NCBI GenBank assembly: GCA_902800365.1
Contig: CADCEF010000005.1
Span: 1-64,000 of the forward strand
Source: an uncultured Prevotella sp.
GTDB lineage: Bacteria; Bacteroidota; Bacteroidia; Bacteroidales; Bacteroidaceae
DNA: 64,000 nucleotides
Direction of reading: 5' to 3'
The notes under the pieces are model-generated. The model was not told the DNA's origin, did not search any database, and was given only the letters and a program-made list of their open reading frames with translations. Below are positions 55,255 through 64,000 of the stretch, one piece after another. The translations under genes were made by a program, and so were the position numbers. The first letter of the stretch is position 1. Each line of letters begins with the position of its first letter.

Positions 55255-57236
55255 ATGGTTGTTTCTTCTTTACATGGAATCCAGAACCAGAAGGTAGATC
55301 CGCAACCCTTTCCCTCGGATGTCACACCTATCTCGCCATTACAGTTGTCTATTATGGCTTTACAGATGCTTAGTCCAAGACCTGTGCCCTGTACAAAATC
55401 GTTTAGTTTAACGAAACGGTCGAACACTTTCTTCTGATGTTCCTTTGGTATACCTGAACCTGTATCTTCGCAATATATGTACAGTCCATCAGTATCGTGG
55501 CGAACCTGTTTCTCGTAACCTATCTTTATGTGCCCCTTCTTGGTGTACTTAATGGCATTGGTAACAAAGTTTGTTACTACCTGCTGTATGCGTCCGCCAT
55601 CTATCGTGGTGATAAATGTGGGGTAGGGGCTCTCTGAAATAAACTCTATGGCTGGGTTCTGAACCCTGTTTTTCAATGATATGGCCATGCTGTTGAAACT
55701 CTTGGCAAAGTCAGTCTTGGCTGGCTCAACCTTGATGCCTCCGCTTTCGAGCGATGACAATGCCAGAATGTCGTTAACAAGACGTAGCAGCATTTCGCAG
55801 TTGTTGTTTATCACATTTATAATCTGAGCTCGTTCCTCGTCAGTGCCTAACATGTGCAGCACCTCCGAGAATCCTACGATGGCATTCAGTGGTGTGCGTA
55901 TCTCGTGACTCATGTTGGCAAGGAATGCACTCTTTCGCAATCCTGACTGGTTGGCACGCTCTGTTTCTTCCTTTAGCAGTTCTTGCTTCTCTATCAGCTT
56001 GGAAATGTTTCTAACCACGCCATAAGTTCCTATCAGCTTGCCTTCTTTGTTAAAGAATGGAATGCAGTCAACAAAGTGCCATTCTGGTTTCTGGCCTTCC
56101 TTCACGAAGAATGGTTTGGTATTCAGTAGCATGGTTTGCTTTTTACTGAAGTACTCGTCAATGGTTTTTCCTTCCTTTTTAAATGGAAGTTCAAGAACAC
56201 TCTCTGTAAGTTCGTCGAAGGTCATCTTCTTCTCAGGTACACTCATCTCCTTGTAGAATATGATTTCCCTTTTGATAAATGAGGCACGGAAGAATCGCAT
56301 CTCTACATTCTCCATCAGATATTTCAGCTCGTTCTCTAACTCCTCAATTTCTTTGTTGGTGCGTTGTATCTGAGCCTCGTTCTTCTTATACTGATGGTAT
56401 TGTTCGCGCTCTTGGGTAATGTCTCTGATATATAGCGTATACATCTCCAATTGTTTGTTGTTGTTGAAGATAGGGTGTAGACGTATTTCTGTATAGCAGT
56501 CAACGTGGCGTTCGAAAATGATTGTTCTTGTACAGAAGTACAGGTCATCCCTTTCGTCCTTGTAGGTGATGAACCTGAAGTCTGGAATGTTGAAGATAGG
56601 GTAGCGATAATAAAATGGATCTTCGTCGCCTTCAAACTTCAATATCTCGCGTAGCTTCTTGTTTGTTGTAAGCAACCTTCCCTCCTTATCAAAGAAAGCC
56701 TGACCTACGATGCTCTGTTCGAACAGTTTGCGATAACGGTCTGTTAGCTCCAACTCTTCCTTTTCCTGCAGTACCTGCTCTGTTTGATCGTAAAGTGTGC
56801 AATAGAAGTTTATAGGTTTATTCTTATCTTCTGCATCAAATTCCACAATACCCACATCGCGCAGATATCGCCAGTCGTGCTTGTGCTCCTTGGTGCTTCT
56901 GTCCCATCTGAAGGTGCACTCAGCTGCTTTGGCACCCTTCACCAATCGATTCATAAACGCCATGTAAATATGCTTGTCGTCAGGATGGATATAATCCAGA
57001 CTTTCCTCATAGGAAATACCATCACCTGACAGAAAGTTTCCAAACAGGTTGCTTGCCAGTCTGGTCTTCAGGTTCAGGCGTATCACATAGTTGTTCTCGT
57101 TCAGAGTGTGCTGCATGATGGTAGCTATATCCTTGGCTCTCTCAGTATTCTTTCGTATACTGTAGAGGGTGATTCGGTTCAGTATCAGTCCTATGATAAT
57201 GACCATCAGGGTTATTATAACTATCAATATCTGCAT
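55251..57236 (-). CDS. PAS histidine kinase without periplasmic sensor (type A)
   Basis: A 661-aa protein with one N-terminal TM (residues about 2–20), then PAS modules and HisKA with H444 in NMSHEIRTPLNAIVGF. The HATPase is intact (NFVTNAIKYT, DTGSGIP, GTGLGLSI). The catalytic half is strikingly like the 49705 gene (for example FVKLND-x-VQGTGLGLSICKAI in both). It lacks the SBP domain and has no receiver domain. It starts 6 nt after the upstream pseudokinase gene. Confidence 0.88.
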   Translation of the reverse strand: MQILIVIITLMVIIIGLILNRITLYSIRKNTERAKDIATIMQHTLNENNYVIRLNLKTRLASNLFGNFLSGDGISYEESLDYIHPDDKHIYMAFMNRLVKGAKAAECTFRWDRSTKEHKHDWRYLRDVGIVEFDAEDKNKPINFYCTLYDQTEQVLQEKEELELTDRYRKLFEQSIVGQAFFDKEGRLLTTNKKLREILKFEGDEDPFYYRYPIFNIPDFRFITYKDERDDLYFCTRTIIFERHVDCYTEIRLHPIFNNNKQLEMYTLYIRDITQEREQYHQYKKNEAQIQRTNKEIEELENELKYLMENVEMRFFRASFIKREIIFYKEMSVPEKKMTFDELTESVLELPFKKEGKTIDEYFSKKQTMLLNTKPFFVKEGQKPEWHFVDCIPFFNKEGKLIGTYGVVRNISKLIEKQELLKEETERANQSGLRKSAFLANMSHEIRTPLNAIVGFSEVLHMLGTDEERAQIINVINNNCEMLLRLVNDILALSSLESGGIKVEPAKTDFAKSFNSMAISLKNRVQNPAIEFISESPYPTFITTIDGGRIQQVVTNFVTNAIKYTKKGHIKIGYEKQVRHDTDGLYIYCEDTGSGIPKEHQKKVFDRFVKLNDFVQGTGLGLSICKAIIDNCNGEIGVTSEGKGCGSTFWFWIPCKEETTI

Positions 57237-57242
57237 GCTCTG

Positions 57243-59270
57243 TTATTTTTTCTCAAAACTTGTCAACTCGCAAGGTATGCTCATAAAGAATGTACTACCT
57301 TTGCCTGGCTCTGACAGAACGTCGATGGTTCCTCCCATCTGCTCTACCAGCTCTTTCACTATAGGCAGATCAAGTCCTGTACCAATACGTTTGGTCTTAG
57401 CATCGCCCATGAAACGGTTGAATATCTTAGGTACTTCGTCAAACTCTATGCCTTGGCTTGTATCTTCTACTATGATGATCAACTCGTCGTGCAGGTATTC
57501 GTATCTTGCTTTCAGCGAACCGGCTTTAGTGTTACGGGCAGAATAACCACATAGTTTCTGTATGGCTATGCCCAGATGCTGAGGGTCGATCTTTACCAGC
57601 ATCGAGTTGTATGAGTTTTCTGTTATCTGTTTTAGGTTCTCGCTTGCCTCGCTCCAACCTTGGTGGCACCATCCTTCAAATAACGATGCAAAGTCGCACT
57701 TCTCGTAATGATATTCAATCATGTGTGCATCGAGGCGTGATATAAACAGGATGTCGTTAATCAGGTCCAATAGAATGTCGGTGTTCTTTTTGATTTCCCT
57801 GGCAAATATGGGCTCGTCTTCACGACTGTGTTCTCTTTTAAACAACTCAGCAAATCCTATTACAGCGTGCAACGGCACTCGCAGCTCGTAGCTCATGTTC
57901 AGCAGGAAGGCGTTCTTCAGCTGCTCCTCCTCCTGGGCTTTGGCTGTCTCCTCTTGCATATGCTTCTCAATGTAGGCCATCTCTGTTTCGTTTCTGCACA
58001 GGCCAAAATAGTGGGTAACCTTTCCTTCCTTATCTGTGATTGGCATCATGCTGAAGGTAAGATAGATGTCGCGCCCATTGTGATCTCTGAGTTTGGTGTG
58101 CAGCGTCTCTGAAATGGTACTCTTATAGAGCCTGTCCATCTTCGTCAGCAGCAACTTGGCGCGCTTCCTGTCGTCAGGATGAATCATGGCTACGGCTTTG
58201 AGCTGACTGAGATGTGTTCCCTCGCCAGTAATGTCGCTCAGAATGTCGAGCGTGTGGGTGGCAGGGTAGTAGTTAGTCAGTCGTGCATCACTTATCTTCA
58301 GTGTATAATTCAAATCGTCTACGTATTGTTTCAGAGCCTTGGTGCGTTCTTCCATCATTCTGGCCGACTCTTTCTGTCTGTGGTGCGATTCCACCATCTC
58401 TGTGATATCGCGCCCAGCAGCTATCACACCAAGCGACTGATTGTGTATGTCGTGAATAGGCTCTAGCATCACCTCATAGTAGATTTTTCCTTCACGTGTA
58501 ATCTCTGGCACTCGCTCGTCTGATTTCTTGACATGGGTGATATCTGTTATCGACGATAGCTGAGTGTGCTCCAGCGTTTTGATGTCGAATTCCCTATACG
58601 ATGGAATATCCGTCATTTTTATCTTGCGCTTCAACAGCGTTTCTGGGGTCTTTACTCCAAATGTTTCGCATGCTTTCTCGTTCAGTTCTGTCAGATAGCC
58701 GTCAGCATTGTAATATATCATGTCAATCAGCGACGAGTTGAACACTGTATGGAATTTCAGCATCAGGTTCTTTTCGTCCTCAGCCAGTTTCTTTTCTTTG
58801 GTCACATCTCTTTGGGTGCCCAGAATCTCTATTGGCTGGTCTTGCTTGTTTCTTCGCAATACGGTCAGGCTCATCTCGTATATCTTACTGCTGTCATCTT
58901 CAGCAGGCGCTCCTTTTACAGTCAGCGTTTCTGCAATCTGTTCTCTGTTCTGAATGCCCTCTATGGACTTTACCACCTGTTTGAAGTCTTCGCGATCATA
59001 CAGTTGCGAGAACTCGAATGGGGTATAGAAGGTTTCTGTAAGATTCTCTTTCGAAATGACTTTGAATTGATTTTTCTTGGTATTATAAGTCCAGGCATCT
59101 GTTTTGTTGGCATCCATAATCAGAGTAAGCTGGGCGTTCAGTCTCTGCACCTTGCGCGTCACCCTCTTTTCTTTGTAGTAGGTAAGTCGGTTGTATACTA
59201 CCATGGCTATAGCGGATATAATGAATACCGCTATCAAGAAGATGTATGTTGGGTTAATATCTATTAGCAT
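57243..59270 (-). CDS. Degenerate PAS histidine kinase lacking the phospho-acceptor His (type B)
   Basis: A 675-aa protein with one TM (residues about 8–28) and PAS modules. The HisKA motif reads NMSYELRVPLHAVIGF, with Y461 where the phospho-acceptor His should be. The N-box is replaced (KLCGYSARNT), G1 is DTSQGI and G2 is GTGLDLPI, so kinase activity is unlikely. It could act as a scaffold or inhibitor of the other kinases. It is the first gene of the four-kinase operon. The frame is intact over its whole length, so it is not a simple pseudogene. Confidence 0.87.
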   Translation of the reverse strand: MLIDINPTYIFLIAVFIISAIAMVVYNRLTYYKEKRVTRKVQRLNAQLTLIMDANKTDAWTYNTKKNQFKVISKENLTETFYTPFEFSQLYDREDFKQVVKSIEGIQNREQIAETLTVKGAPAEDDSSKIYEMSLTVLRRNKQDQPIEILGTQRDVTKEKKLAEDEKNLMLKFHTVFNSSLIDMIYYNADGYLTELNEKACETFGVKTPETLLKRKIKMTDIPSYREFDIKTLEHTQLSSITDITHVKKSDERVPEITREGKIYYEVMLEPIHDIHNQSLGVIAAGRDITEMVESHHRQKESARMMEERTKALKQYVDDLNYTLKISDARLTNYYPATHTLDILSDITGEGTHLSQLKAVAMIHPDDRKRAKLLLTKMDRLYKSTISETLHTKLRDHNGRDIYLTFSMMPITDKEGKVTHYFGLCRNETEMAYIEKHMQEETAKAQEEEQLKNAFLLNMSYELRVPLHAVIGFAELFKREHSREDEPIFAREIKKNTDILLDLINDILFISRLDAHMIEYHYEKCDFASLFEGWCHQGWSEASENLKQITENSYNSMLVKIDPQHLGIAIQKLCGYSARNTKAGSLKARYEYLHDELIIIVEDTSQGIEFDEVPKIFNRFMGDAKTKRIGTGLDLPIVKELVEQMGGTIDVLSEPGKGSTFFMSIPCELTSFEKK

Positions 59271-59302
59271 GAATTGTCTCTAAGTATGGTAGTAAACACC
59301 CG

Positions 59303-59333
59303 CAAAGTTAGCTAATTTCACGTAAATAACAAA
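59303..59333 (-). promoter_or_regulatory. Promoter of the four-kinase operon
   Basis: On the minus strand TTTG (59330–59333), a 19-nt spacer and TAACTTTG (59303–59310), about 32 nt before ATG 59270. Confidence 0.72.
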
Positions 59334-59359
59334 ATTTTTGAACGAAAAAAACACAATTA

Positions 59360-59391
59360 TTTGGAAGTTTCGCGGAAAAACCTTACTTTTG
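59360..59391 (+). promoter_or_regulatory. Promoter of frr
   Basis: TTTG (59360–59363), a 20-nt spacer and TACTTTTG (59384–59391), 29 nt before ATG 59421. Confidence 0.75.
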
Positions 59392-59420
59392 TCATCAGAA
59401 AATGACTAAAATTAAACAAA

Positions 59421-59981
59421 ATGGTTGACGTAAAAGAAATTTTGAGCAAGAGCGAAGAGCGCATGGAGATGGCAGCAATGTTCCTTGAGGACGAGCTGAA
59501 TCGCATTCGTGCAGGCCGTGCAAATGTGGCTATTCTCGATGGCGTTCGTGTAGAAGTCTATGGCAGCAAGGTGCCCCTGAATCAGGTAGCTAATGTTAGT
59601 GTACCCGATCCTCGTACCATCGCCATCAAGCCTTGGGATCGCAAGGAGATCCGTAACATCGAAAAGGCTATCATGGATAGCGATGTAGGTATCACTCCTG
59701 AGAACAATGGTGAGATTATCCGTCTTAACATCCCTGTTCCAACTGAGGAGCGCCGTCGCGACCTTACCAAGCAGTGCAACAAAATTGCTGAGAAGGCAAA
59801 GGTTGAGGTTCGTAACGTTCGTGGCGATGTGAAGGATAAGCTTAAGAAGGCAATCAAGGATGGTCTTTCTGAGGATCTTGAGAAGGATGCTGAGAACGAT
59901 CTGCAGAAGTTGCACGACAAGTTTATCAAGAAGATCGACGAGCTGATTACAGCCAAGAACAAAGAGATTATGACCGTATAA
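59421..59981 (+). CDS. frr: Ribosome recycling factor
   Basis: A 186-aa protein that splits post-termination ribosomes with EF-G. Conserved features are [17 protein letters not shown] near residue 30, [16 protein letters not shown], and the C-terminal helix ending [15 protein letters not shown]. Size is typical. Its stop overlaps the rsgA start (TAATG), so the two ribosome-assembly/turnover genes are coupled. Confidence 0.96.
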   Translation: MVDVKEILSKSEERMEMAAMFLEDELNRIRAGRANVAILDGVRVEVYGSKVPLNQVANVSVPDPRTIAIKPWDRKEIRNIEKAIMDSDVGITPENNGEIIRLNIPVPTEERRRDLTKQCNKIAEKAKVEVRNVRGDVKDKLKKAIKDGLSEDLEKDAENDLQKLHDKFIKKIDELITAKNKEIMTV

Positions 59982-60931
59982 TGCACGGACTTGTTATTAA
60001 GAACACAGGCAGCTGGTACACCGTCTTGACAGACGATGGCCAGCTGATTGATTGTAAGATAAAGGGTAACTTCCGTCTGAAAGGTATCCGTAGCACAAAC
60101 CCAGTGGCTGTTGGCGACAGGGTTCAGATTGTGCCAAATAACGAGGGAACGGCTTTTATCACAGAGATTGAGGATCGTCGCAACTACATCATCCGCAAGA
60201 GTATCAACCTCTCAAAGCAGAGTCATATCATTGCTGCTAATGTAGATCAGGCCATCCTTGTGGTAACAGTGGCTAATCCTCAGACATCCACCACGTTCAT
60301 CGATCGTTTCCTGGCTTCGGCCGAGGCTTATAGAGTGCCAGTAATCCTAGTGTTCAATAAGACCGACTTGCTCGATGACGATATGCGTCGCTATCAGGAG
60401 GCTATGGTGAACCTGTATCAGACCATTGGTTACGAGTGCCATCAGATTTCTGCTGAGAATGGCGATGGGGTAGACGACCTGCGTCCGCTGCTTAAAGACA
60501 AGATAACCCTGCTTAGCGGCAATAGTGGCGTGGGCAAGTCAACGCTCATCAATCGCTTGGTGCCTGAAGCCAATCTTCGCACCTCAGAGATCAGCGATGC
60601 CCATAACACTGGTCAGCACACCACCACATTCTCTGAGATGATACCACTATCACCCATCACCCAGCACCTAACACCCGGTTTCCTCATTGATACTCCAGGC
60701 ATAAAGGGTTTTGGCACCTTCGATATGGAACCAGAAGAGCTTACCAGCTACTTCAAAGAGATATTCCATTTCTCGCAGGATTGCCGATTCTCTAATTGCA
60801 CCCATACCCACGAACCAGGTTGCGCTGTGCTCAAGGCACTCGAAGACCATTACATAGCCGAAAGCCGCTATCAGTCTTATCTCTCTATGCTCGAGGATAA
60901 GGACGAGGGCAAATATCGTGCTGCTTACTAA
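59981..60931 (+). CDS. rsgA: Ribosome small-subunit GTPase RsgA
   Basis: A 316-aa circularly permuted GTPase for late 30S maturation. An N-terminal OB fold is followed by G4 (VFNKTDLL), G1 (GNSGVGKST, near 180), G3 (DTPGIKGFG) and the C-terminal zinc motif [16 protein letters not shown]. Just before G3 is an extra loop ([11 protein letters not shown]) encoded by a heptanucleotide array at 60647–60674; in other RsgA proteins this stretch is shorter. It overlaps frr by one base. Confidence 0.95.
   Translation: MHGLVIKNTGSWYTVLTDDGQLIDCKIKGNFRLKGIRSTNPVAVGDRVQIVPNNEGTAFITEIEDRRNYIIRKSINLSKQSHIIAANVDQAILVVTVANPQTSTTFIDRFLASAEAYRVPVILVFNKTDLLDDDMRRYQEAMVNLYQTIGYECHQISAENGDGVDDLRPLLKDKITLLSGNSGVGKSTLINRLVPEANLRTSEISDAHNTGQHTTTFSEMIPLSPITQHLTPGFLIDTPGIKGFGTFDMEPEELTSYFKEIFHFSQDCRFSNCTHTHEPGCAVLKALEDHYIAESRYQSYLSMLEDKDEGKYRAAY
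60647..60674. repeat. Heptanucleotide array inside rsgA
   Basis: CTATCAC, CCATCAC, CCAGCAC and CTAACAC fill 28 nt and encode most of LSPITQHLT in the loop before the G3 motif. This is the only clear case in the window of such an array within a coding sequence. Confidence 0.75.
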
Positions 60932-60957
60932 ACGAGATTAAATATTAAACATTAAAT
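60930..60957. repeat. Heptanucleotide array between rsgA and the S9 peptidase
   Basis: AAACGAG, ATTAAAT, ATTAAAC and ATTAAAT fill 28 nt from the rsgA stop to the second base of the peptidase start codon (ATG 60956). The unit is the same as at 10923–10950. Confidence 0.75.
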
Positions 60958-63400
60958 GAAGAAAGTATTATTCGTACTATTCGCGGCTAATTGTGCGCTG
61001 TCGTCAATGGCGCAGGTTAAGACCGCTGTTACTGAGTTCAACCTCTCAGGCCCATACGCTGTCGCAACTCCGTTTGCGCTTGACACGGTAGATGTAAAGG
61101 GTGCTAAGTTCAACCCAGCATCGCTCATGTGTTCCATTGCCTTGACTTCAAAGTCTGAGGGCCGTTTCAATGGCAGTGTGCTCCCATCCCTTAAGGATAG
61201 CAAGAGCGTTGGTCTGCTCTCATTCTATGTAAACAATGCCGATTACATCAAGGGTAAGGTTGAGGTTAAGGGCCCCAAGCACTCAAAGCTGTTCATCGAT
61301 GGTGTTGAGGCTGGTGGCGAACTCAAGTTGGCTCCAGAGCATCACACTTTCACTATCCAGTATCTGGCCGAGCCTAATGATACCGACTCTATCAAGGTGT
61401 GTTTCGATGCCCCCAAGGCCATTCCTTATACCCTCGATACTCGTCACCCTTATATGGTTCACGACCTTACTGATGGCAAGCGTGTTCGTGGCATTTCTGT
61501 CTCGCCCGATGGTCAGTATGTAGCTCTGTCGTATCAGACTACAGCCCGTGGTGGCAATAGCACATGGAACTATGAGTTGCGCGATGTCAAGACCCAGCGT
61601 TTCATAATAATTCTGGATCGAAATCCACGTTGGATGCCAAAGTCGGTAGCCTACCTTGTCGATGAGAAGGAGGGCTCACGCCGCTCACTCTATAAGGTTG
61701 ATCCTAAGACAGGTGCTCGCACGCTGTTTGCATACGATGTTCCTGAAGGCTCTTACAATGTTTCGCCTACAGAAGACTATCTTATCTTCACTCTCGAGGA
61801 AGAGGGACCAAAAGAAGATAAGGAGATTTTCGAGGTTCTTGAGATGGATGATCGTCAGCCAGGTTGGCGCACTCGCAACTATCTGGCTAAGTACGATATC
61901 AAGACAGGTATAACCCAGCGCATCACTTTTGGTACCAAGGGTGAGTATCTCTACGACATCTCGCAGGATGGCAGCAAGCTGCTGGTTGGCAGTTTCCACT
62001 CTCGTCTGGCTAAGCGCCCCACAAGTGTATCTGATTATTATATCATCGATGCACGTACGCTAAAGGCCGATACTTTGCTTGTTGGTGCTGAGTTCCTTGA
62101 TAGTGGTGCTTTCTCGCCTGATGGCAAGCAGATTCTGTTTCAGGGTCATCCTGAGGCCTTCGATCGTATAGGCTGTCAGCTTCCTGCTGATGTTACTCCA
62201 AGCATGACAGAGAACGAACTGTTTCTCTTCGATATCGCCACCAAGAAGGTTACTCCACTTACAAAGGACTTTGATCCAAGCATCGAGCGTGCTGACTGGT
62301 CGTGGGCTGACGGACAGATTTATTTCTCTGCTGAGGATCGTGATTATGTAAATATGTTTGTACTTAATCCTAAGAGCGGTAAGATTACCAAACTGCCTAT
62401 CCAGGGCGATTATGCATATCGCTTTGATATGGCTGCTCATGCACCTGTTTTGGGCTATATGTCGTACAAAACCATGGAGCCCGCTTCTGCTTATGTGGCT
62501 ACAATAAAGAATGCAAAGATCAATGGCCAGTGGTCAATATTTAATGGCGCTGAGGCTCTGGGTGATGCTGAAATCGGAACCTGTCAGGATTGGAACTTCA
62601 CAAATTCTAAGGGCGACACCGTTTATGGTCGTCTTTACTTGCCAAAGGATTTTGATGCCACCAAGAAATATCCTATGATTGTTTACTACTATGGTGGCTG
62701 CTCTCCTGTGTCAAGATATTTTGAATCTCCTTATGCTCCTCAGTATTGGAACTCTCTTGGCTATGTGGCTTATATCATTGAGCCAAGTGGTGCCACAGGT
62801 TTTGGTCAGGAGTGGGCATCGCGCCATGTAAACACTGCTGGTCGTGGCCCAGCTGATGACATCATCGAGGGTACAAAGAAGATTTGTGAGGCACATCCTT
62901 TCATCAATGCAGAAAAGATAGGTTGTATGGGTGCATCTTATGGTGGATTCATGACTCAGTATCTGCAGACTCAGACGGATATCTATGCTGCAGCCATCTC
63001 TCATGCTGGTATCACCAATCACACCAGCTATTGGGGCGTGGGCTATTGGGGCTACAACTATAGCGAGGTGTGCATGGCCAATAGCTATCCTTGGAGTCAT
63101 CGTCAGTTGTTTGTCGATCAGAGTCCTCTGTTCAATGCTGATAAGATTCACACTCCACTGCTTCTGCTCCATGGCAATGCTGATACCAATGTGCCACTGG
63201 TTGAGAGCCTGCAGATGTTTACTGCCCTCAAGCTTCTTGGTCGCGAGGTATCGCTTGTTCAGGTTGAAGGCGAGAACCACCATATTCTCGACTACTCAAA
63301 GAAAGAGAAGTGGCTTGCCACCCAGATGGCTTGGTTCCAGAAGTGGCTTAAGGACGATCCCTCATGGTGGGATGCCCTCTATCCAAAGAAAAATCTCTAA
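60956..63400 (+). CDS. S9-family prolyl oligopeptidase/dipeptidyl peptidase, secreted
   Basis: An 814-aa serine peptidase with a Sec signal peptide (cut near SMAQ). The N-terminal two thirds are WD/PD40-like beta-propeller blades (ISVSPDGQYVALSYQ, GAFSPDGKQILFQGH). The C-terminal alpha/beta-hydrolase domain holds the triad: S661 in GASYGGF, D743 in HGNADTNVP and H775 in EGENHHIL. The order matches DPP-IV/acylaminoacyl-peptidase relatives that trim proline-containing peptides in the periplasm. A heptamer array separates it from rsgA. Confidence 0.92.
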   Translation: MKKVLFVLFAANCALSSMAQVKTAVTEFNLSGPYAVATPFALDTVDVKGAKFNPASLMCSIALTSKSEGRFNGSVLPSLKDSKSVGLLSFYVNNADYIKGKVEVKGPKHSKLFIDGVEAGGELKLAPEHHTFTIQYLAEPNDTDSIKVCFDAPKAIPYTLDTRHPYMVHDLTDGKRVRGISVSPDGQYVALSYQTTARGGNSTWNYELRDVKTQRFIIILDRNPRWMPKSVAYLVDEKEGSRRSLYKVDPKTGARTLFAYDVPEGSYNVSPTEDYLIFTLEEEGPKEDKEIFEVLEMDDRQPGWRTRNYLAKYDIKTGITQRITFGTKGEYLYDISQDGSKLLVGSFHSRLAKRPTSVSDYYIIDARTLKADTLLVGAEFLDSGAFSPDGKQILFQGHPEAFDRIGCQLPADVTPSMTENELFLFDIATKKVTPLTKDFDPSIERADWSWADGQIYFSAEDRDYVNMFVLNPKSGKITKLPIQGDYAYRFDMAAHAPVLGYMSYKTMEPASAYVATIKNAKINGQWSIFNGAEALGDAEIGTCQDWNFTNSKGDTVYGRLYLPKDFDATKKYPMIVYYYGGCSPVSRYFESPYAPQYWNSLGYVAYIIEPSGATGFGQEWASRHVNTAGRGPADDIIEGTKKICEAHPFINAEKIGCMGASYGGFMTQYLQTQTDIYAAAISHAGITNHTSYWGVGYWGYNYSEVCMANSYPWSHRQLFVDQSPLFNADKIHTPLLLLHGNADTNVPLVESLQMFTALKLLGREVSLVQVEGENHHILDYSKKEKWLATQMAWFQKWLKDDPSWWDALYPKKNL

Positions 63401-63414
63401 ACCAGATAAAAAGT

Positions 63415-63443
63415 AATCCCCACCAATCGGCGGGGATTCTTTT
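63415..63443. terminator. Bidirectional terminator between S9 peptidase and mnmA
   Basis: AATCCCCaCC (63415–63424) pairs with GGcGGGGATT (63429–63438), with one internal mismatch, followed by CTTTTTAT. Confidence 0.8.
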
Positions 63444-64000
63444 TATATCGTTATCTCACCTGAGCCTAAGCAGTGGTGATGGTTCTCGTCGTAAATCACG
63501 CAGAACTGACCTGGGGCCACACCATGAATCTTCTCCTTCGAGTGTACCACAAACTCATTGGGGCTTGTCCACTCAAGTGTGGCAGGGTGATACTCTGGTG
63601 TGTGGCGAATCTTGAATGTTACCTCTGTGGGCTGCATCTCCTTAGTAAGGAAGTGGAAATCCTTAACAGGGAAGTCCTGCTTGTAGGCTGTCTCTGGGTC
63701 GTATCCGTGCGATACATATAATATATTATTGGCTACGTCCTTCTTGACCACAAACCAAGGTCCGCCACCAAAGCCCATTCCTTTACGCTGACCAATGGTG
63801 TGGAACCACAATCCCTTGTGCTCGCCTATGCGTTTGCCTGTCTCCAACTCGATGACATCACCTGGTTGTTCGCCCAGGTAGCGGCGGATATAGTCGTTGT
63901 AGTTTATCTTGCCAAGAAAACAGATGCCCTGCGAGTCCTTGCGCTTGGCGTTTACCAAGTGCTCGCGCTCAGCTATCACGCGCACCTCATCCTTAACGTA
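63443..64000 (-). CDS. mnmA: tRNA-specific 2-thiouridylase MnmA, C-terminal part (truncated by window)
   Basis: 186 codons of an open frame run off the right edge, so the start is missing. MnmA adds the 2-thio group to U34 of tRNA-Lys, -Glu and -Gln. The conserved SQGICFLGKINYNDYIRRYLG motif carries the second catalytic cysteine. HTIGQRKGMGFGGGPWFVV and the C-terminal GVAPGQFCVIYDENHHHCLGSGEI are also typical. The PP-loop and first cysteine lie outside the window. Confidence 0.95.
   Translation of the reverse strand, partial: YVKDEVRVIAEREHLVNAKRKDSQGICFLGKINYNDYIRRYLGEQPGDVIELETGKRIGEHKGLWFHTIGQRKGMGFGGGPWFVVKKDVANNILYVSHGYDPETAYKQDFPVKDFHFLTKEMQPTEVTFKIRHTPEYHPATLEWTSPNEFVVHSKEKIHGVAPGQFCVIYDENHHHCLGSGEITI

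Noticed and set aside
49705-59270. Hybrid two-component systems with fused receivers
   Set aside because: All four proteins end right after the HATPase domain; no receiver or AraC-type domain follows and none is encoded adjacent.

Overview
The window reads as a Bacteroidales chromosome, most likely Prevotella or a close relative. The case rests on core genes of that order (ftsH–cdsA, asnS, purB, recA, nhaD, a DUF4249 lipoprotein paired with a TonB receptor, HU-HIG) and on many clean matches to the Bacteroidetes promoter (TTTG, 19–20 nt, TAnnTTTG) on both strands. The genus is an inference from protein style and base composition, not a database result.

Layout. 1–491: the last codons of a membrane protein, a repeat-bearing spacer and tRNA-Gln. 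492–20220: housekeeping genes in short operons (rsfS-ftsH-cdsA; TonB receptor-DUF4249; asd; a Kef-type antiporter, a LolD-like ATPase and CvfB; rluB-asnS; purB; tRNA-Val; paaK with a tandem-ACT protein; two secreted proteins). 20281–about 40960: an AT-richer accessory island, almost entirely on the minus strand and made of defence-type genes. 40964–49643: an HU-like gene, dnaK, a secreted BamE-like protein, an operon of a hypothetical gene, a carboxyspermidine dehydrogenase-like gene and recA, and nhaD. 49705–59270: four consecutive large PAS histidine kinases with no response regulator. 59421–64000: frr, rsgA, an S9 peptidase and truncated mnmA.

The island is the most unusual part. It carries (a) a tightly packed six-gene operon: XRE regulator, PLD-nuclease/SNF2 helicase, Eco57I-type methyltransferase, PIN-like coiled-coil membrane protein, small membrane protein and an unrecognised 213-aa protein; (b) an AIPR protein; (c) a TIR protein whose stop codon directly abuts a 1439-aa STAND NTPase with an N-terminal DUF4365-like nuclease motif; (d) an AlbA_2 (Schlafen-type) regulator; (e) an all-helical unknown. 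It is flanked by direct repeats matching the dnaK 3' end and its terminator (a 20-bp identical core at 20281–20300 and 41661–41680). This suggests insertion at the dnaK 3' end, although no recombinase is visible.

Two other unexpected patterns stand out. First, heptanucleotide tandem arrays, typically 28 nt (4 x 7), sit at several gene junctions, and one lies inside rsgA. Second, the kinase cluster looks like a duplicated two-gene module in which one copy lost its periplasmic sensors and one member lost its phospho-acceptor histidine (H to Y).
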